A DNA stretch of 64,000 bases. Origin: Rhodopseudomonas sp. BR0M22 (GTDB lineage: Bacteria > Pseudomonadota > Alphaproteobacteria > Rhizobiales > Xanthobacteraceae). The notes below the pieces were generated by a model. It saw nothing but the letters and a program-made list of their open reading frames with translations, was not told where the DNA came from and searched no databases. Within the stretch, counting starts at the first letter, position 1. The number at the start of each line of letters is the position of its first letter. Below, one piece after another: positions 52,665-61,431 of this stretch. The position numbers were made by a program, and so were the translations under genes. Where the stretch lies: NCBI RefSeq assembly GCF_010907035.1, contig NZ_QUMK01000011.1, forward strand, positions 1-64,000, given 5' to 3'.

Positions 52665-53297
52665 ATGGCCGAACGCCGAAGTGGTTCAATTTCCTCGCGG
52701 AAACAGCCGCAGCAGGCGCGTTCGACCGAACTGGTTGCGGCCATTCTGGAGGCGGCTGTTCAGGTTTTGGCGAAGGAGGGCGCGCAGCGCTTCACCACCG
52801 CGCGGGTCGCCGACAAAGCCGGCGTCAGCGTCGGCTCGCTGTATCAGTACTTCCCCAACAAGGCCGCGATCCTGTTCCGGCTGCAGAGCGACGAGTGGCG
52901 GCAGACGTCGCAGATGCTGTGCGATATTCTGGAGGACCGCAGCGATCCGCCGCCGCAGCGGCTCCGCCGGCTGGTGCACGTCTTCATCCGGTCGGAATGC
53001 GACGAAGCCGAAGTCCGCGGTGCGCTCGATGATGCCGCGCCGCTTTATCGCGATGCGCCGGAAGCTCGCGCCGCGCGGAAGGCGATGGACGGAACGATGG
53101 CGGCATTCTTGCGCGAGGCTGCGCCGAACAGCTCCGATGCCGCTCGCCTGCGGGCGGCCCAGCTGATCGGCCATACCATCGCCGCGCTCGGCAAAGACTT
53201 CTCCAGCCGCCCGCGCACGGCGACTGAGATCACGGCGTATGCGGACGCGGTTGCCGATATGCTGTGCGCTTACTTGAAAACGCTGCGGCGAGGATGA
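52665..53297 (+). CDS. TetR/AcrR family transcriptional regulator
   Basis: A 210-residue TetR protein. The helix-turn-helix spans about 27-67: AILEAAVQVLAKEGAQRFTT and VADKAGVSVGSLYQYFPNKA. The C-terminal ligand domain is unlike better-known members. It is divergent from the O-methyltransferase with a palindrome between them. The ATG 52665 (MAERRSGSIS) is chosen over an ATG at 52587 because the longer N-terminus runs through the operator. Confidence 0.88.
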   Translation: MAERRSGSISSRKQPQQARSTELVAAILEAAVQVLAKEGAQRFTTARVADKAGVSVGSLYQYFPNKAAILFRLQSDEWRQTSQMLCDILEDRSDPPPQRLRRLVHVFIRSECDEAEVRGALDDAAPLYRDAPEARAARKAMDGTMAAFLREAAPNSSDAARLRAAQLIGHTIAALGKDFSSRPRTATEITAYADAVADMLCAYLKTLRRG

Positions 53298-53314
53298 TCG
53301 TGAGGAAGCGCAAC

Positions 53315-53725
53315 ATGATGCGGCTGCTGATCGCCTGTGTGAGCGCGGCGACGCTCGCCGGCTGCGCCGCGTTGCCGGGGCCGGCGTGTTTGCCGCCGTC
53401 GCAGCCGATGCTGGCTGCCGAGCTGGCATTCGGCCGCAATATCGGCGACCGGCTCGGCGTCAGCGATGCGGAGTTCACGCGCTTCACCGCCGAGGAAATC
53501 ACCCCGCGGTTTCCAGAGGGGCTGACGGTGGTCGACGGCGCCGGGCAGTGGCGCGACAGCGAGCGCGGCGCCATCGTTCGGGAAAAGGCGAAGCTGGTGA
53601 CGCTGGTGTTCGCCGAGGATCCGGCCAAGCGCGCAGCGCTGAGCGCCATCGCCGAAGCCTATAAGCAACGCTTCAAGCAGCAGGCGGTGATGATCTCGGT
53701 GCGGCCGAGCTGTGTCAGCTTCTGA
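53315..53725 (+). CDS. DUF3574 family lipoprotein
   Basis: A 136-residue lipoprotein. The signal peptide ends in LAGC (cysteine near residue 16). The mature part has FGRNIGDRLGVSDAEFTRFT and EITPRFPEGLTVVDGAGQWRD, typical of DUF3574. The function is unknown. GAGGA lies eight bases before the chosen ATG 53315; ATG 53294 is an alternative overlapping the tetR stop. Convergent with the next gene with an 11-base overlap. Confidence 0.8.
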   Translation: MMRLLIACVSAATLAGCAALPGPACLPPSQPMLAAELAFGRNIGDRLGVSDAEFTRFTAEEITPRFPEGLTVVDGAGQWRDSERGAIVREKAKLVTLVFAEDPAKRAALSAIAEAYKQRFKQQAVMISVRPSCVSF

Positions 53726-53912
53726 GCGCAGCGGCGGTGCCGCGGTCGGTGATCTGATAATGCGTCGCTCGGGAATACACCGAGGATCGCTTCAGCCAGC
53801 CGAGTTCGACGAGAGTCTCGAACGGCTTCTGCTCGCGCGCGCCGAACACTTGGCGGCGACCGCCGGTCGTATGGATGTCGCGGATCAGCTTGAAATCGTC
53901 GGCGGTCGCCAT
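53715..53912 (-). CDS. small winged-helix-like protein
   Basis: A 65-residue protein starting MATADDFKLIRDIHTTGG. The pattern FETLVELGWLKRSSVYSRATHYQITDRG looks like half of a winged helix with its wing (ATHYQITDRG). It could be a short DNA-binding regulator. It overlaps the DUF3574 gene end by 11 bases. Related proteins are known only as hypothetical. Confidence 0.65.
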   Translation of the reverse strand: MATADDFKLIRDIHTTGGRRQVFGAREQKPFETLVELGWLKRSSVYSRATHYQITDRGTAAALRS

Positions 53913-53955
53913 CGTCGTCTCCAGCCGGGACCGCGCAGCCAGCGCTCCGCGCGCT

Positions 53956-54201
53956 TCAAGTTGTCGAGGTCTTGCGGGCTCGCTTCTTCGGCGCTGCTGG
54001 AGCGGCGGCCACAGCCGCGGCGGCCTGTTCGGCCTCGTGCGCGAGTCGCAGTTCGCGAAGCCGCGCCATGTTCTTTCGCGCAGCGACCGCCTCGCGTTCG
54101 ATTTCCGCCATCCGCTGCGCGCCTTCCTGCTGTTCGAGCGCCTTGCGGCGAGCCCGTTCGATGCTGGTCGGGGAGGGGGTGGTCGTCTTGGTATCGCTCA
54201 T
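53956..54201 (-). CDS. hypothetical Ala/Glu-rich coiled-coil protein
   Basis: An 81-residue protein starting MSDTKTTTPSPTSIERARRK, with a long helix (ERARRKALEQQEGAQRMAEI to about 65) likely to form a coiled coil, and a basic Pro/Ala/Lys tail. AAGGAAG before the ATG supports the start. No family is recognised. It lies downstream of cspA, separated by the cspA terminator. Confidence 0.6.
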   Translation of the reverse strand: MSDTKTTTPSPTSIERARRKALEQQEGAQRMAEIEREAVAARKNMARLRELRLAHEAEQAAAAVAAAPAAPKKRARKTSTT

Positions 54202-54227
54202 ATCCGCTTCCTTTCGGCACGCGCGGC

Positions 54228-54258
54228 AAAACCCGCTCGATCCCGAGGATCGAACGGG
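54228..54258 (-). terminator. terminator of the cold-shock gene
   Basis: CCCGCTCGATCC (54232-54243) pairs with GGATCGAACGGG (54247-54258), one wobble, 3-base loop. On the minus strand TTTT follows. It is 44 bases after the cspA stop. Confidence 0.8.
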
Positions 54259-54301
54259 CCCATCTGCCGTTTCAGTACATCCGTGAAACGGAGACGCTGG
54301 A

Positions 54302-54511
54302 TCAAGCCAGCGCGAGATTTTCCGCGCTGCTCTTGCCGCGCATCTTGTCGACCTTGACTTCGAACGAGACCTTCTGGCCTTCGGCGAGGCCCGACAGTCC
54401 GGCGCGCTCAACTGCGCTGATGTGCACGAACACGTCGTTGCCGCCGTCGTTCGGCGCGATGAAGCCAAAACCCTTTTGGCCGTTGAACCACTTTACGGTA
54501 CCAGTCGTCAT
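54302..54511 (-). CDS. cspA: cold-shock domain protein
   Basis: A 69-residue CspA-type RNA chaperone. RNP1 is KGFGFI and RNP2 is VFVHIS; it starts [12 protein letters not shown], typical of the family. It binds single-stranded RNA and melts secondary structure. GGAG lies seven bases before the ATG. The upstream region on the minus strand (54512 to about 54720) could be a long regulatory leader, as in other csp genes. Confidence 0.95.
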   Translation of the reverse strand: MTTGTVKWFNGQKGFGFIAPNDGGNDVFVHISAVERAGLSGLAEGQKVSFEVKVDKMRGKSSAENLALA

Positions 54512-54762
54512 TTCCATTCTCCAAAGCACATCGTCCGCGCCAACGTGGCACGTGACGTTTCAACTAATCGATGACTTTGGGAAGGAGCCCGCGGGCGCAT
54601 TCAGAAAGGCACAGCGGCTAATCGAATAACCAAACCGTATAGCATCTGCCCCCGTCATACAAGGACTATATTGTCGCGCGCTGCCTGCAGGGACTGCAAC
54701 CGTACCGATAGAGACAATCGCAGCGTCATCGCTTATCGGTTAGTTCCGCTTCCTTCAGCCTG

Positions 54763-56043
54763 ATGTTCCACTTCGCGATGCCGAGTTTCATGCTCTCCCA
54801 CGATCCTATTCTGACTTGGAGTATTGTCGCCCTCGCCACCGCAGGGGTGATCATTCGGCCGCTGCGCTGGCCCGAAGCAGTGTGGGCGGTCGCGGGCGCA
54901 GTCGCGCTGGTGGTGCTCGGTCTCCTGTCGTGGCAGGACGCGCTCGCCGGCGTGCGCAACGGCATCGACGTGTATCTGTTCCTGATCGGCATGATGCTGA
55001 TCGCCGAACTGGCTCAGCGCGAGGGGCTGTTCGATTATCTCGCGGCGTTCGCTGTCGAGCATGCGCGCGGTTCGCCGCAGCGTCTGTTCCTGCTGGTGTA
55101 TGTCGTTGGCGTGTTCGTGACGGCGCTGCTCTCGAACGACGCCACCGCGATCGTGCTGACGCCGGCGGTGTATGCGGCGACACGCGCGGCGGGCGCTGCG
55201 CCGCTGCCGTATCTGTTCGTCTGCGCCTTCATCGCCAATGCGGCGAGCTTCGTGCTGCCGATCTCCAACCCGGCCAATCTCGTGGTATTCGGCGAGCACA
55301 TGCCGCATCTCGGCGGTTGGCTGCAGCAATTCACGTTGCCGTCGCTGGCGGCGATCGTCGTCACCTATCTGACGCTGCGGTTCGCGCTGCGCCGTTCGCT
55401 GGCCGCGCAGACGATCGAGCTGCAGGTCGAGACGCCGCATCTGTCGCGTGGCGGCAAGCTCGCCGCGGTCGGCATCGGGGCGATCGCGATCGTGCTGCTG
55501 ACGGCTTCGGCGCTCGATGTCGCGCTCGGGCTGCCGACCTTCGTGTGCGGCCTCGTTACCACCGCGGTGGTGTTGGCGGTCGCCCGGCAGTCGCCGGTTC
55601 CGGTGCTGAAGGGCGTATCGTGGAGCGTGGTGCCGCTGGTCGCGGGCCTGTTCGTGATGGTCGAGGCGCTGAGCCGCACAGGGGTGATCGGCGCGCTCGG
55701 CGGGTTGCTGCGCGAAGCGGTGGCGGACGCGCCACGGCTCGGGTCCTGGATGGCCGGCATCGTCACCGCGATCGCCTGCAACATCGGCAACAACCTGCCG
55801 GTCGGCCTCGTTGCCGGCTCGGTCGCGGCCGACAATCACCTGCCGCGCGAGACCATTGCGGCACTGCTGATCGGCGTCGACCTCGGGCCGAACTTCTCGG
55901 TCACCGGTTCGCTCGCCACCATCCTGTGGCTGGTGGTGCTGCGGCGGAACCAGATCGAAGTCACAGCGTGGCGGTTCCTCAAGCTCGGTCTGATCGTGAC
56001 GCCGCCGGCACTGATCGCCGCGCTCGCTGCGGCGGTGTGGTGA
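54763..56043 (+). CDS. ArsB/SLC13-type anion permease
   Basis: A 426-residue membrane protein with about eleven helices. It has LLSNDATAIVLTPAVYAAT (about 125-143), NAASFVLPISNPANLVVFG and IACNIGNNLPVGLVAGSV, the inverted repeats with SND/NPAN and GNN motifs of the ion-transporter superfamily including ArsB, CitM and SLC13. It may export arsenite or take up an organic anion; the sequence cannot decide and no ars genes are adjacent. ATG 54763 or 54778 may be the start. Confidence 0.85.
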   Translation: MFHFAMPSFMLSHDPILTWSIVALATAGVIIRPLRWPEAVWAVAGAVALVVLGLLSWQDALAGVRNGIDVYLFLIGMMLIAELAQREGLFDYLAAFAVEHARGSPQRLFLLVYVVGVFVTALLSNDATAIVLTPAVYAATRAAGAAPLPYLFVCAFIANAASFVLPISNPANLVVFGEHMPHLGGWLQQFTLPSLAAIVVTYLTLRFALRRSLAAQTIELQVETPHLSRGGKLAAVGIGAIAIVLLTASALDVALGLPTFVCGLVTTAVVLAVARQSPVPVLKGVSWSVVPLVAGLFVMVEALSRTGVIGALGGLLREAVADAPRLGSWMAGIVTAIACNIGNNLPVGLVAGSVAADNHLPRETIAALLIGVDLGPNFSVTGSLATILWLVVLRRNQIEVTAWRFLKLGLIVTPPALIAALAAAVW

Positions 56044-56161
56044 GCCTCTGCCACGTTGCTGACGTCGCGCGCCGTTCCCGCACGACAGCGTGATCGGTTC
56101 TGGCGAGGGCAGGGGGGCCGTCTATATTCCAAGCATCCTCCGTCATCCCGATCATTCCCGC

Positions 56162-56899
56162 GTGAGACGTCTTGTGCTGATCCTGTTGGCGTTGCTGATC
56201 GTGCCGATCGCCGTGTCGGCCGGAAAATACTGGCTGGGCGATCGCAGCGTCGATTGGCAGAGCGCCGACCGCTCCAGCGCCGGGCTGTTGCCGCCGGCCG
56301 TGCAGCATCCGGACGCAATGGTGCGGGTGTTTGCCGCGCGCACCGTGCGGTGGCGCGGCATCTTCGCGGTGCACAGCTGGATCGTGGTCAAGCCGGCGAA
56401 CGCATCGCGCTACACCCGCTACGACTACACCGCCTGGGGCACGCCGATCCGCGTCAACGGCTTCGTCGCCGATGGTCGCTGGTTCGGTGACGAGCCGCAA
56501 CTGATCGCGGCGGCCGATGGCGAAGCGGCGGCGGCGATGATCCCGAAGATCGAGGCGGCCGTGAAGGGCTACAAGCTCGCGGCTTACGGCGACTATCGCG
56601 CCTGGCCGGGACCGAACTCCAACACCTTCGTCGCCGCGGTGCTAGCGGCGGTGCCGGAACTGCGAACGACATTGCCGCCCACCGCGATCGGCAAGGACTA
56701 TCCGTGGGACGGTGATTGGTTTGCTGTGACGCCATCCGGCACCGGCATTCGTGCCACGCTCGGTGGTTATCTCGGGCTGACGCTGGGCTGGATCGAGGGC
56801 GTCGAACTCAACCTGCTCGGTGCCGTGCTCGGCTTCGATTTGCGCCGGCCGGCGATCAAGCTGCCGGGGCTCGGCCGGATCGGGTTTAGTCCGGCCTAG
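56162..56899 (+). CDS. DUF3750 family membrane-anchored protein
   Basis: A 245-residue protein with one N-terminal helix (LVLILLALLIVPIAVSA) and a periplasmic domain. It contains WIVVKPANASRYTRYDYTAW, YRAWPGPNSNTFVAAVLAAV and PELRTTLPPTAIGKDYPW, which are the DUF3750 blocks; the NSNTF motif recalls peptidase-like folds, but function is unknown. GTG 56162 is taken as the start; an in-frame GTG at 56090 is possible. It overlaps the convergent yidD gene by 14 bases. Confidence 0.8.
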   Translation: MRRLVLILLALLIVPIAVSAGKYWLGDRSVDWQSADRSSAGLLPPAVQHPDAMVRVFAARTVRWRGIFAVHSWIVVKPANASRYTRYDYTAWGTPIRVNGFVADGRWFGDEPQLIAAADGEAAAAMIPKIEAAVKGYKLAAYGDYRAWPGPNSNTFVAAVLAAVPELRTTLPPTAIGKDYPWDGDWFAVTPSGTGIRATLGGYLGLTLGWIEGVELNLLGAVLGFDLRRPAIKLPGLGRIGFSPA

Positions 56900-57275
56900 C
56901 GGGCGGATGTGAGCTGCAGCCGCATGACGGGGCATGCTCCGGCGGCGGCGCGTTGACGCCGCGCCAGCGGGCGTAGCGCCACGGCAGATACCAGCGCGCG
57001 CCGGGCGGCGTGGCCTGCGGGACTAAGTCGATTCCCGAGGTGCCGAACGGCTGGCAGCGCAGCAGCCGCGCCAGCGTCATCCAGCCGCCGGCCCATAGCC
57101 CGAACCGGCTGATCGCCTCGTCGCCGTACACCGAACAAGTCGGCCAGTGCCGGCAATTGTAGCCGACCAGCGGCGACAGCGTGTGACGATACAGCCAGAT
57201 CAAGCCACGGCCGGCATTGCGCGGCAGCCGCAGCAGCGCGTCGATCCAGTTAGTTGCCCCAGTTGGTAGTTGCAT
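56886..57275 (-). CDS. yidD: membrane protein insertion efficiency factor YidD
   Basis: A 129-residue YidD. The family signature CRHWPTCSVYGDEAISRFG and RLLRCQPFGTSGIDLVP is complete. An amphipathic N-terminal helix anchors it to the membrane, where it assists YidC/Sec insertion. It is longer than usual (about 85) owing to a C-terminal Pro-rich extension. ATG 57275 is chosen (MQLPTGATNW). Confidence 0.93.
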   Translation of the reverse strand: MQLPTGATNWIDALLRLPRNAGRGLIWLYRHTLSPLVGYNCRHWPTCSVYGDEAISRFGLWAGGWMTLARLLRCQPFGTSGIDLVPQATPPGARWYLPWRYARWRGVNAPPPEHAPSCGCSSHPPARPD

Positions 57276-57488
57276 GAGCAGATGCCGTTTCGACGAGCGG
57301 CGCTTTGCCTGGTTCCTTTGCGGGGAACTGCAGCGCACCGACATTTGCGCAACACTTCACCTGAAACTCGCGCCCAGTTGAGCGCAACGCAGCAAAACGC
57401 GGTGGTGTTTGCGATTGAACGAAGTTAGCTTTTTCACAACGGTTCGGTAACAGAGGCGTGACAGATTCGGGTTGGAACTTGTCACGCG

Positions 57489-58406
57489 GTGCTGCTGGAG
57501 ACGAGGGAAGCTAGGTTGGAACGCGTGGTTCTCTCCTGTTTGACCGGTTCGGCGCTGTGGCGGGTCGCAGTGCTCGGGCTCGTTCTACTGGGGTTCGCGG
57601 CCGACAGCAGCATTCCCGTTACGGCAGGCGCCGCCAGTCTCGAAGCCCGGCGGCAGCCGATGAAGTTCGGCTGGGTCGCCTGCGATCCGGATTGCGGCGG
57701 GTGGATCAGCGCCGTCGGGATCGTCACCACCGACACCCCCAAGGATTTCGAGGACTTCGCCCGCGACCGCAATCTGAGCGGCGCGACCGTGGTTTTGGAT
57801 TCGAGCGGCGGCTCGGTCAACGACGCGATCACGCTGGGGCGGCGCTGGCGCAAGCTGGGGCTGGCGACCACGGTCGGGATCAGCATGCCGGCGGCGTCGC
57901 CGCTCGGCAACCGGCCGCGGATCGACGGCAAAGCCTATTGCGAATCCATGTGCGTGTTCCTGCTGTTGTCCGGTCAGGCCCGATACGTGCCGGAAGGCGC
58001 CCGCGTCCGGGTGCATCAGATCTGGATGGGCGACCGCGCCGAGGATGCGCGTGGCGCCAGCTACACTGCGCAGGACATGTCGATCGTCGAACGCGACATC
58101 GGCCGGCTGGCGAAGTTCACCTTCGAGATGGGCGGCACCGGCGATCTGCTGTCGCTCGCGCTCAGCGTGCCGCCCTGGGAAGATCTGCACGAATTGTCGC
58201 GGGCCGAGCTACAGGACACCAATCTGATCACCACACAGGCGATCGCCGATCTGTTGCCCGGGCTCGCCGGCGTGCCGGCCAAGACCGTGGCGTCGGCCGA
58301 GCCGAAGCCGGTGCAGGATCGCTTTGCCCCGCAGCCGGCGGCCGCCACCAAGACCGCCGAAGCGCTCCCCACCGGCGGCACCGCCGCCGCGCAGCCGGGG
58401 CACTGA
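57489..58406 (+). CDS. secreted ClpP/crotonase-like protein (COG3904 type)
   Basis: A 305-residue exported protein. After an N-terminal hydrophobic segment (VLGLVLLGFAADSSIPV), it has VVLDSSGGSVNDAITLG (oxyanion-like block), YCESMCVFLLLSGQARYVP (Ser154-region nucleophile in SMC) and RVRVHQIWMGD (His), the ClpP-like Ser-His pattern seen in periplasmic COG3904 proteins. It may be a protease-like enzyme; activity is unproven. A low-complexity Ala-rich tail ends it. Repeats follow downstream. Confidence 0.8.
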   Translation: MLLETREARLERVVLSCLTGSALWRVAVLGLVLLGFAADSSIPVTAGAASLEARRQPMKFGWVACDPDCGGWISAVGIVTTDTPKDFEDFARDRNLSGATVVLDSSGGSVNDAITLGRRWRKLGLATTVGISMPAASPLGNRPRIDGKAYCESMCVFLLLSGQARYVPEGARVRVHQIWMGDRAEDARGASYTAQDMSIVERDIGRLAKFTFEMGGTGDLLSLALSVPPWEDLHELSRAELQDTNLITTQAIADLLPGLAGVPAKTVASAEPKPVQDRFAPQPAAATKTAEALPTGGTAAAQPGH

Positions 58407-58421
58407 TCCAGCACTTGGTCA

Positions 58422-58532
58422 GTCATTCGGGGGCGCGCGAAGCGCGAACCCGCAATCCCGAGATTTTTGTGCGTTGTCTTTCACAGCGTCGAGATTCCGG
58501 GCTCACGCGCTCCGCGCGTGCCCCGGAATGAC
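58422..58532. repeat. palindromic intergenic repeat (GTCATTCCGGGGCGCGCG type)
   Basis: A diverged copy of the 8305-8401 family. Left end GTCATTCGGGGGCGCGCG, right end GCGTGCCCCGGAATGAC, with inner AACCCGCAATC and GATTCCGGG. It lies downstream of the COG3904 gene and of the convergent IscU-like gene. Confidence 0.75.
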
Positions 58533-58619
58533 TCGCAGGGAGCTGCGCTCGCGCCCCGGAATGACACGGGGGGCGAGGCGTTGCGCGCGACGTCGGAATG
58601 ACTCGGGGAGAGGGTGGGC

Positions 58620-59072
58620 TTACGCCGTCGCCTTGGCGCCGTCCTTCTGCGCTTCGATCTGCCCGATCGCGTCGACCACCGCGTCGAAGGTCAGCAGCGT
58701 CGAGGCGTGGCGGGCCTTGTAGTCGCGGACCGGCTCGAGCATCGCGATGTCGGCCCATTTGCCGTCGGGCGGGGCGCCGTTCTCTTTCAGCATCTTGCGC
58801 ACGGTCTCGCGCAACGCTTTGAGTTCGCTGGCGGTCGAGCCGACCACATGGCTCGCCATGATCGACGACGAGGCCTGGCCGAGTGCGCAGGCTTTGACGA
58901 TGTGGGCGAAGTCGGTGACGGTGTCGCCGGCCATCTTCAGGTCGATCGTCACGGTCGAGCCGCACAGTTTGGAATGCGCGGTGGCGCTGGCGTCAGGATG
59001 CTCGAGCCGCCCGATCCGCGGAATATTACCAGCCAGTTCGATGATGCGCTTGTTGTAGACGTCGTTGAGCAT
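58620..59072 (-). CDS. IscU/NifU-like scaffold protein lacking the third cysteine
   Basis: A 150-residue protein of the iron-sulfur cluster assembly scaffold family. Cys36 (SKLCGSTVTIDL region) and the second cysteine in VKACALGQASSSI are present. The third ligand block, usually HC(S/A)xL, reads ARHASTLLTFDAV: the histidine is kept but the cysteine is alanine (codon 58704-58706). This may be a member with a different cluster-binding mode. It stands alone and is divergent from folE. Confidence 0.88.
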   Translation of the reverse strand: MLNDVYNKRIIELAGNIPRIGRLEHPDASATAHSKLCGSTVTIDLKMAGDTVTDFAHIVKACALGQASSSIMASHVVGSTASELKALRETVRKMLKENGAPPDGKWADIAMLEPVRDYKARHASTLLTFDAVVDAIGQIEAQKDGAKATA

Positions 59073-59339
59073 GCCGCGAATTCCATGCCGGCGCTCGACA
59101 CGCCGGTCGCCCGGAGGCGGCGACCTTGGCGGTTCCGGCTTGCCGTCTTATATAGGAAGCGTGGCTTCCGAAATGAAGCCTCGCCGTGCGGCTGACTGCG
59201 CCGCGCGGAGGTCGCGAGCCGAAATCGGTCAAACACTTGGCCGGGCGGGCTCGCCGAAGGGATCAAGACGACCGGCTGTTGTCCGCCCGTCTGCCCGGTG
59301 ACACATCCGGCCCAACAAGGCCGGTCGAACGGAGAGAAG

Positions 59340-60029
59340 ATGGACGCCAAAATCAAGCCGATCCGCGGCACCAAGCCGGCCGATGGCCGCCCCGAATTCC
59401 AGCCCGCCGAGCTCGATCCGTCCGAGTTCCTCGAAGTCGCGGTGCAGCCCGATCAGCCGCGCCCATCGCGCGCCGAGGCCGAAGCCGCGGTGAAGACGCT
59501 GCTGTCCTATATCGGCGAGAACACCGAGCGCGAGGGCCTGCTCGATACCCCGCGCCGGGTCGTCGAAGCCTATGACGAGCTGTTCCAGGGTTATCACCAG
59601 TGCCCGAAGGAAGTGCTGGAGCGCACCTTCGGCGAAACCGCCGGCTACGACGACTTCGTCCTGGTCCGCAACATCAGCTTCACCTCGCATTGCGAGCACC
59701 ATGTGATGCCGTTCTACGGCAAGGCACACATCGCCTATACGCCGGTGGAGCGCGTGGTCGGGCTGTCGAAGCTGGCGCGACTGGTGGATATTTTCGGCCG
59801 CAGGCTGCAGACCCAGGAGCATCTCACCGCGCAGATCGCCGCAGCGATCGACGAGGTGCTGAAGCCGCGTGGCGTCGCCGTGCTGATCGAGGCCGAGCAC
59901 ACCTGCATGTCGGTGCGCGGCATCGCCAAGAAGGGCGCCACCACCTTCACCAGCCGCTACACCGGCGTGTTCCGCGACAATCCGGCGGAGCAGGCGCGGT
60001 TCATGTCGATGGTCAGGGACCGCGGCTAA
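59340..60029 (+). CDS. folE: GTP cyclohydrolase I
   Basis: A 229-residue FolE, the first enzyme of folate/tetrahydropterin synthesis. The zinc and active-site residues are in [20 protein letters not shown] and [20 protein letters not shown] (His/Cys ligands present). It is an N-terminally extended form (about 40 residues). GGAGAGAAG precedes ATG 59340, so this start is chosen over ATG 59298. It is followed by hisI. Confidence 0.95.
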   Translation: MDAKIKPIRGTKPADGRPEFQPAELDPSEFLEVAVQPDQPRPSRAEAEAAVKTLLSYIGENTEREGLLDTPRRVVEAYDELFQGYHQCPKEVLERTFGETAGYDDFVLVRNISFTSHCEHHVMPFYGKAHIAYTPVERVVGLSKLARLVDIFGRRLQTQEHLTAQIAAAIDEVLKPRGVAVLIEAEHTCMSVRGIAKKGATTFTSRYTGVFRDNPAEQARFMSMVRDRG

Positions 60030-60057
60030 CACGCGAATCCTGCAAGGCAATTCAATC

Positions 60058-60513
60058 GTGTCCAGCGAAAAGCGTTCAAGCTCTTCACCTGTTGCGCCCG
60101 ATGACATCGAGGAAGGCGTTGTGCTGCGCCCGAAATTCGATGCGCACGGGCTCGTCACCTGCGTCGCCACCGACGCGCGGAGCGGCGACGTGCTGATGGT
60201 CGCGTTCATGAACGACGAAGCGCTCGACCGCACCATCCAGACCGGCGAGGCCTGGTACTACAGCCGCTCGCGCAAGCGGCTGTGGAAGAAGGGCGAGACC
60301 TCCGGCCACGTCCAGCAGGTGCTGGAGATGCGCGTCGACTGCGATCAGGATGCGGTGTGGATCAAGGTCGATCAGACCGGCGGCGCCGCCTGCCACACCG
60401 GCCGGCACTCCTGCTTCTATCGCCGCATCGACCGCGGCGGCGACGGCGCGCCGGTGCTGATCGAAACCGACTCCGAGCGCAAGTTCGATCCGGACAAGGT
60501 CTACGGCAAGTAG
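60058..60513 (+). CDS. hisI: phosphoribosyl-AMP cyclohydrolase
   Basis: A 151-residue monofunctional HisI that opens the purine ring in histidine biosynthesis. The zinc site is seen in DCDQDAVWIKVDQTGGAACH and TGRHSCFYRR, and SRSRKRLWKKGETSGHVQ is the phosphate-binding block. Start GTG 60058. It is 28 bases after folE and probably in the same transcript. Confidence 0.95.
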   Translation: MSSEKRSSSSPVAPDDIEEGVVLRPKFDAHGLVTCVATDARSGDVLMVAFMNDEALDRTIQTGEAWYYSRSRKRLWKKGETSGHVQQVLEMRVDCDQDAVWIKVDQTGGAACHTGRHSCFYRRIDRGGDGAPVLIETDSERKFDPDKVYGK

Positions 60514-60522
60514 CCGAGCGGA

Positions 60523-61215
60523 TCAGGCCAGCCGCCTGGCGATTTCGCGCTGCTGCTGCACCAGGTCTGGACCGGCCTTCGCACCGGTCGGGTCGGCGAT
60601 GCTGTCGATGTAGTCCATCGCGGCGGATCGCAATTCGCCGTCCTTGAGGCTGATCACGCCCGACAGCGTCTGAATATTCATCGAGCGGATGTTGTAGTTG
60701 CTCCAGGCGCTCTGCTGCTGCTTGCTGCCCGGAGCGCTGGAGCCCTTCTCCTTGTTGTAGAGCTCGAGCGCGGCGTTGGCCGCCTTCAGCGAATTGAGAC
60801 CGGCGATCGCTTTCAATTCTTTGGCAAGATCAGGATTGTCCGCGAAGAACTTCTCGATCTTTTCCTTCCACGGCCCTTCGGCGGTGACCTTGCCGAACTT
60901 GTCGACCTGGAGCCGGACCGCGTCGTCGAGATTGACGTTCATGCCTTTGAACGCGTCGGTCAGCTTGGTGGTCAAGGCGTCGGTGCGCTGCTGCAACATC
61001 TCGTCGAACGACAAGGAAAGCTTGGCGGTGGCCGCTTTGTCGGCATTGGCTTTGTCGAGGATCGCCTGGGCGCGCTCGGACAATTGCACCGTATCGGTGG
61101 ACTTGGCGGTCGACTGACCAGCCGCCGTTCCGGAGCGGTTGGCACCGGTCTGTACGAGACTCGTCGTCGGCGCCCAGCTCGATGTCGCGGTGGAAGAATT
61201 GGCGATCGTAGTCAT
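60523..61215 (-). CDS. hypothetical protein, alpha-helical
   Basis: A 230-residue protein with a Ser/Thr-rich N-terminus (MTTIANSSTATSSWAPTT) and a helical body. The segment DTVQLSERAQAILDKANADK resembles a linker motif in flagellar or surface proteins, but no flagellar genes are adjacent. No signal peptide is seen. Function unknown. It is convergent with hisI and divergent from the lytic transglycosylase gene. Confidence 0.65.
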   Translation of the reverse strand: MTTIANSSTATSSWAPTTSLVQTGANRSGTAAGQSTAKSTDTVQLSERAQAILDKANADKAATAKLSLSFDEMLQQRTDALTTKLTDAFKGMNVNLDDAVRLQVDKFGKVTAEGPWKEKIEKFFADNPDLAKELKAIAGLNSLKAANAALELYNKEKGSSAPGSKQQQSAWSNYNIRSMNIQTLSGVISLKDGELRSAAMDYIDSIADPTGAKAGPDLVQQQREIARRLA

Positions 61216-61431
61216 GGTGGCCTCGCGCGTCGGATTTCGGGAAGAATCTCCAGACGACCACCAGGAATAGAACCAACTGCCGGGTTAAGACAAAGTTAAA
61301 CGCCGGAGGTTCGGGCCGATGCCGCTTGCCCTTGGGCGTTTTAACTCCTCGTTAACCATGTTTGCCCAAGGTTGCGCACGGTGGAGTGGGCGCTTCCGCG
61401 CGCGAACGGCGCATTGGAGCGGGGCAGGGCA

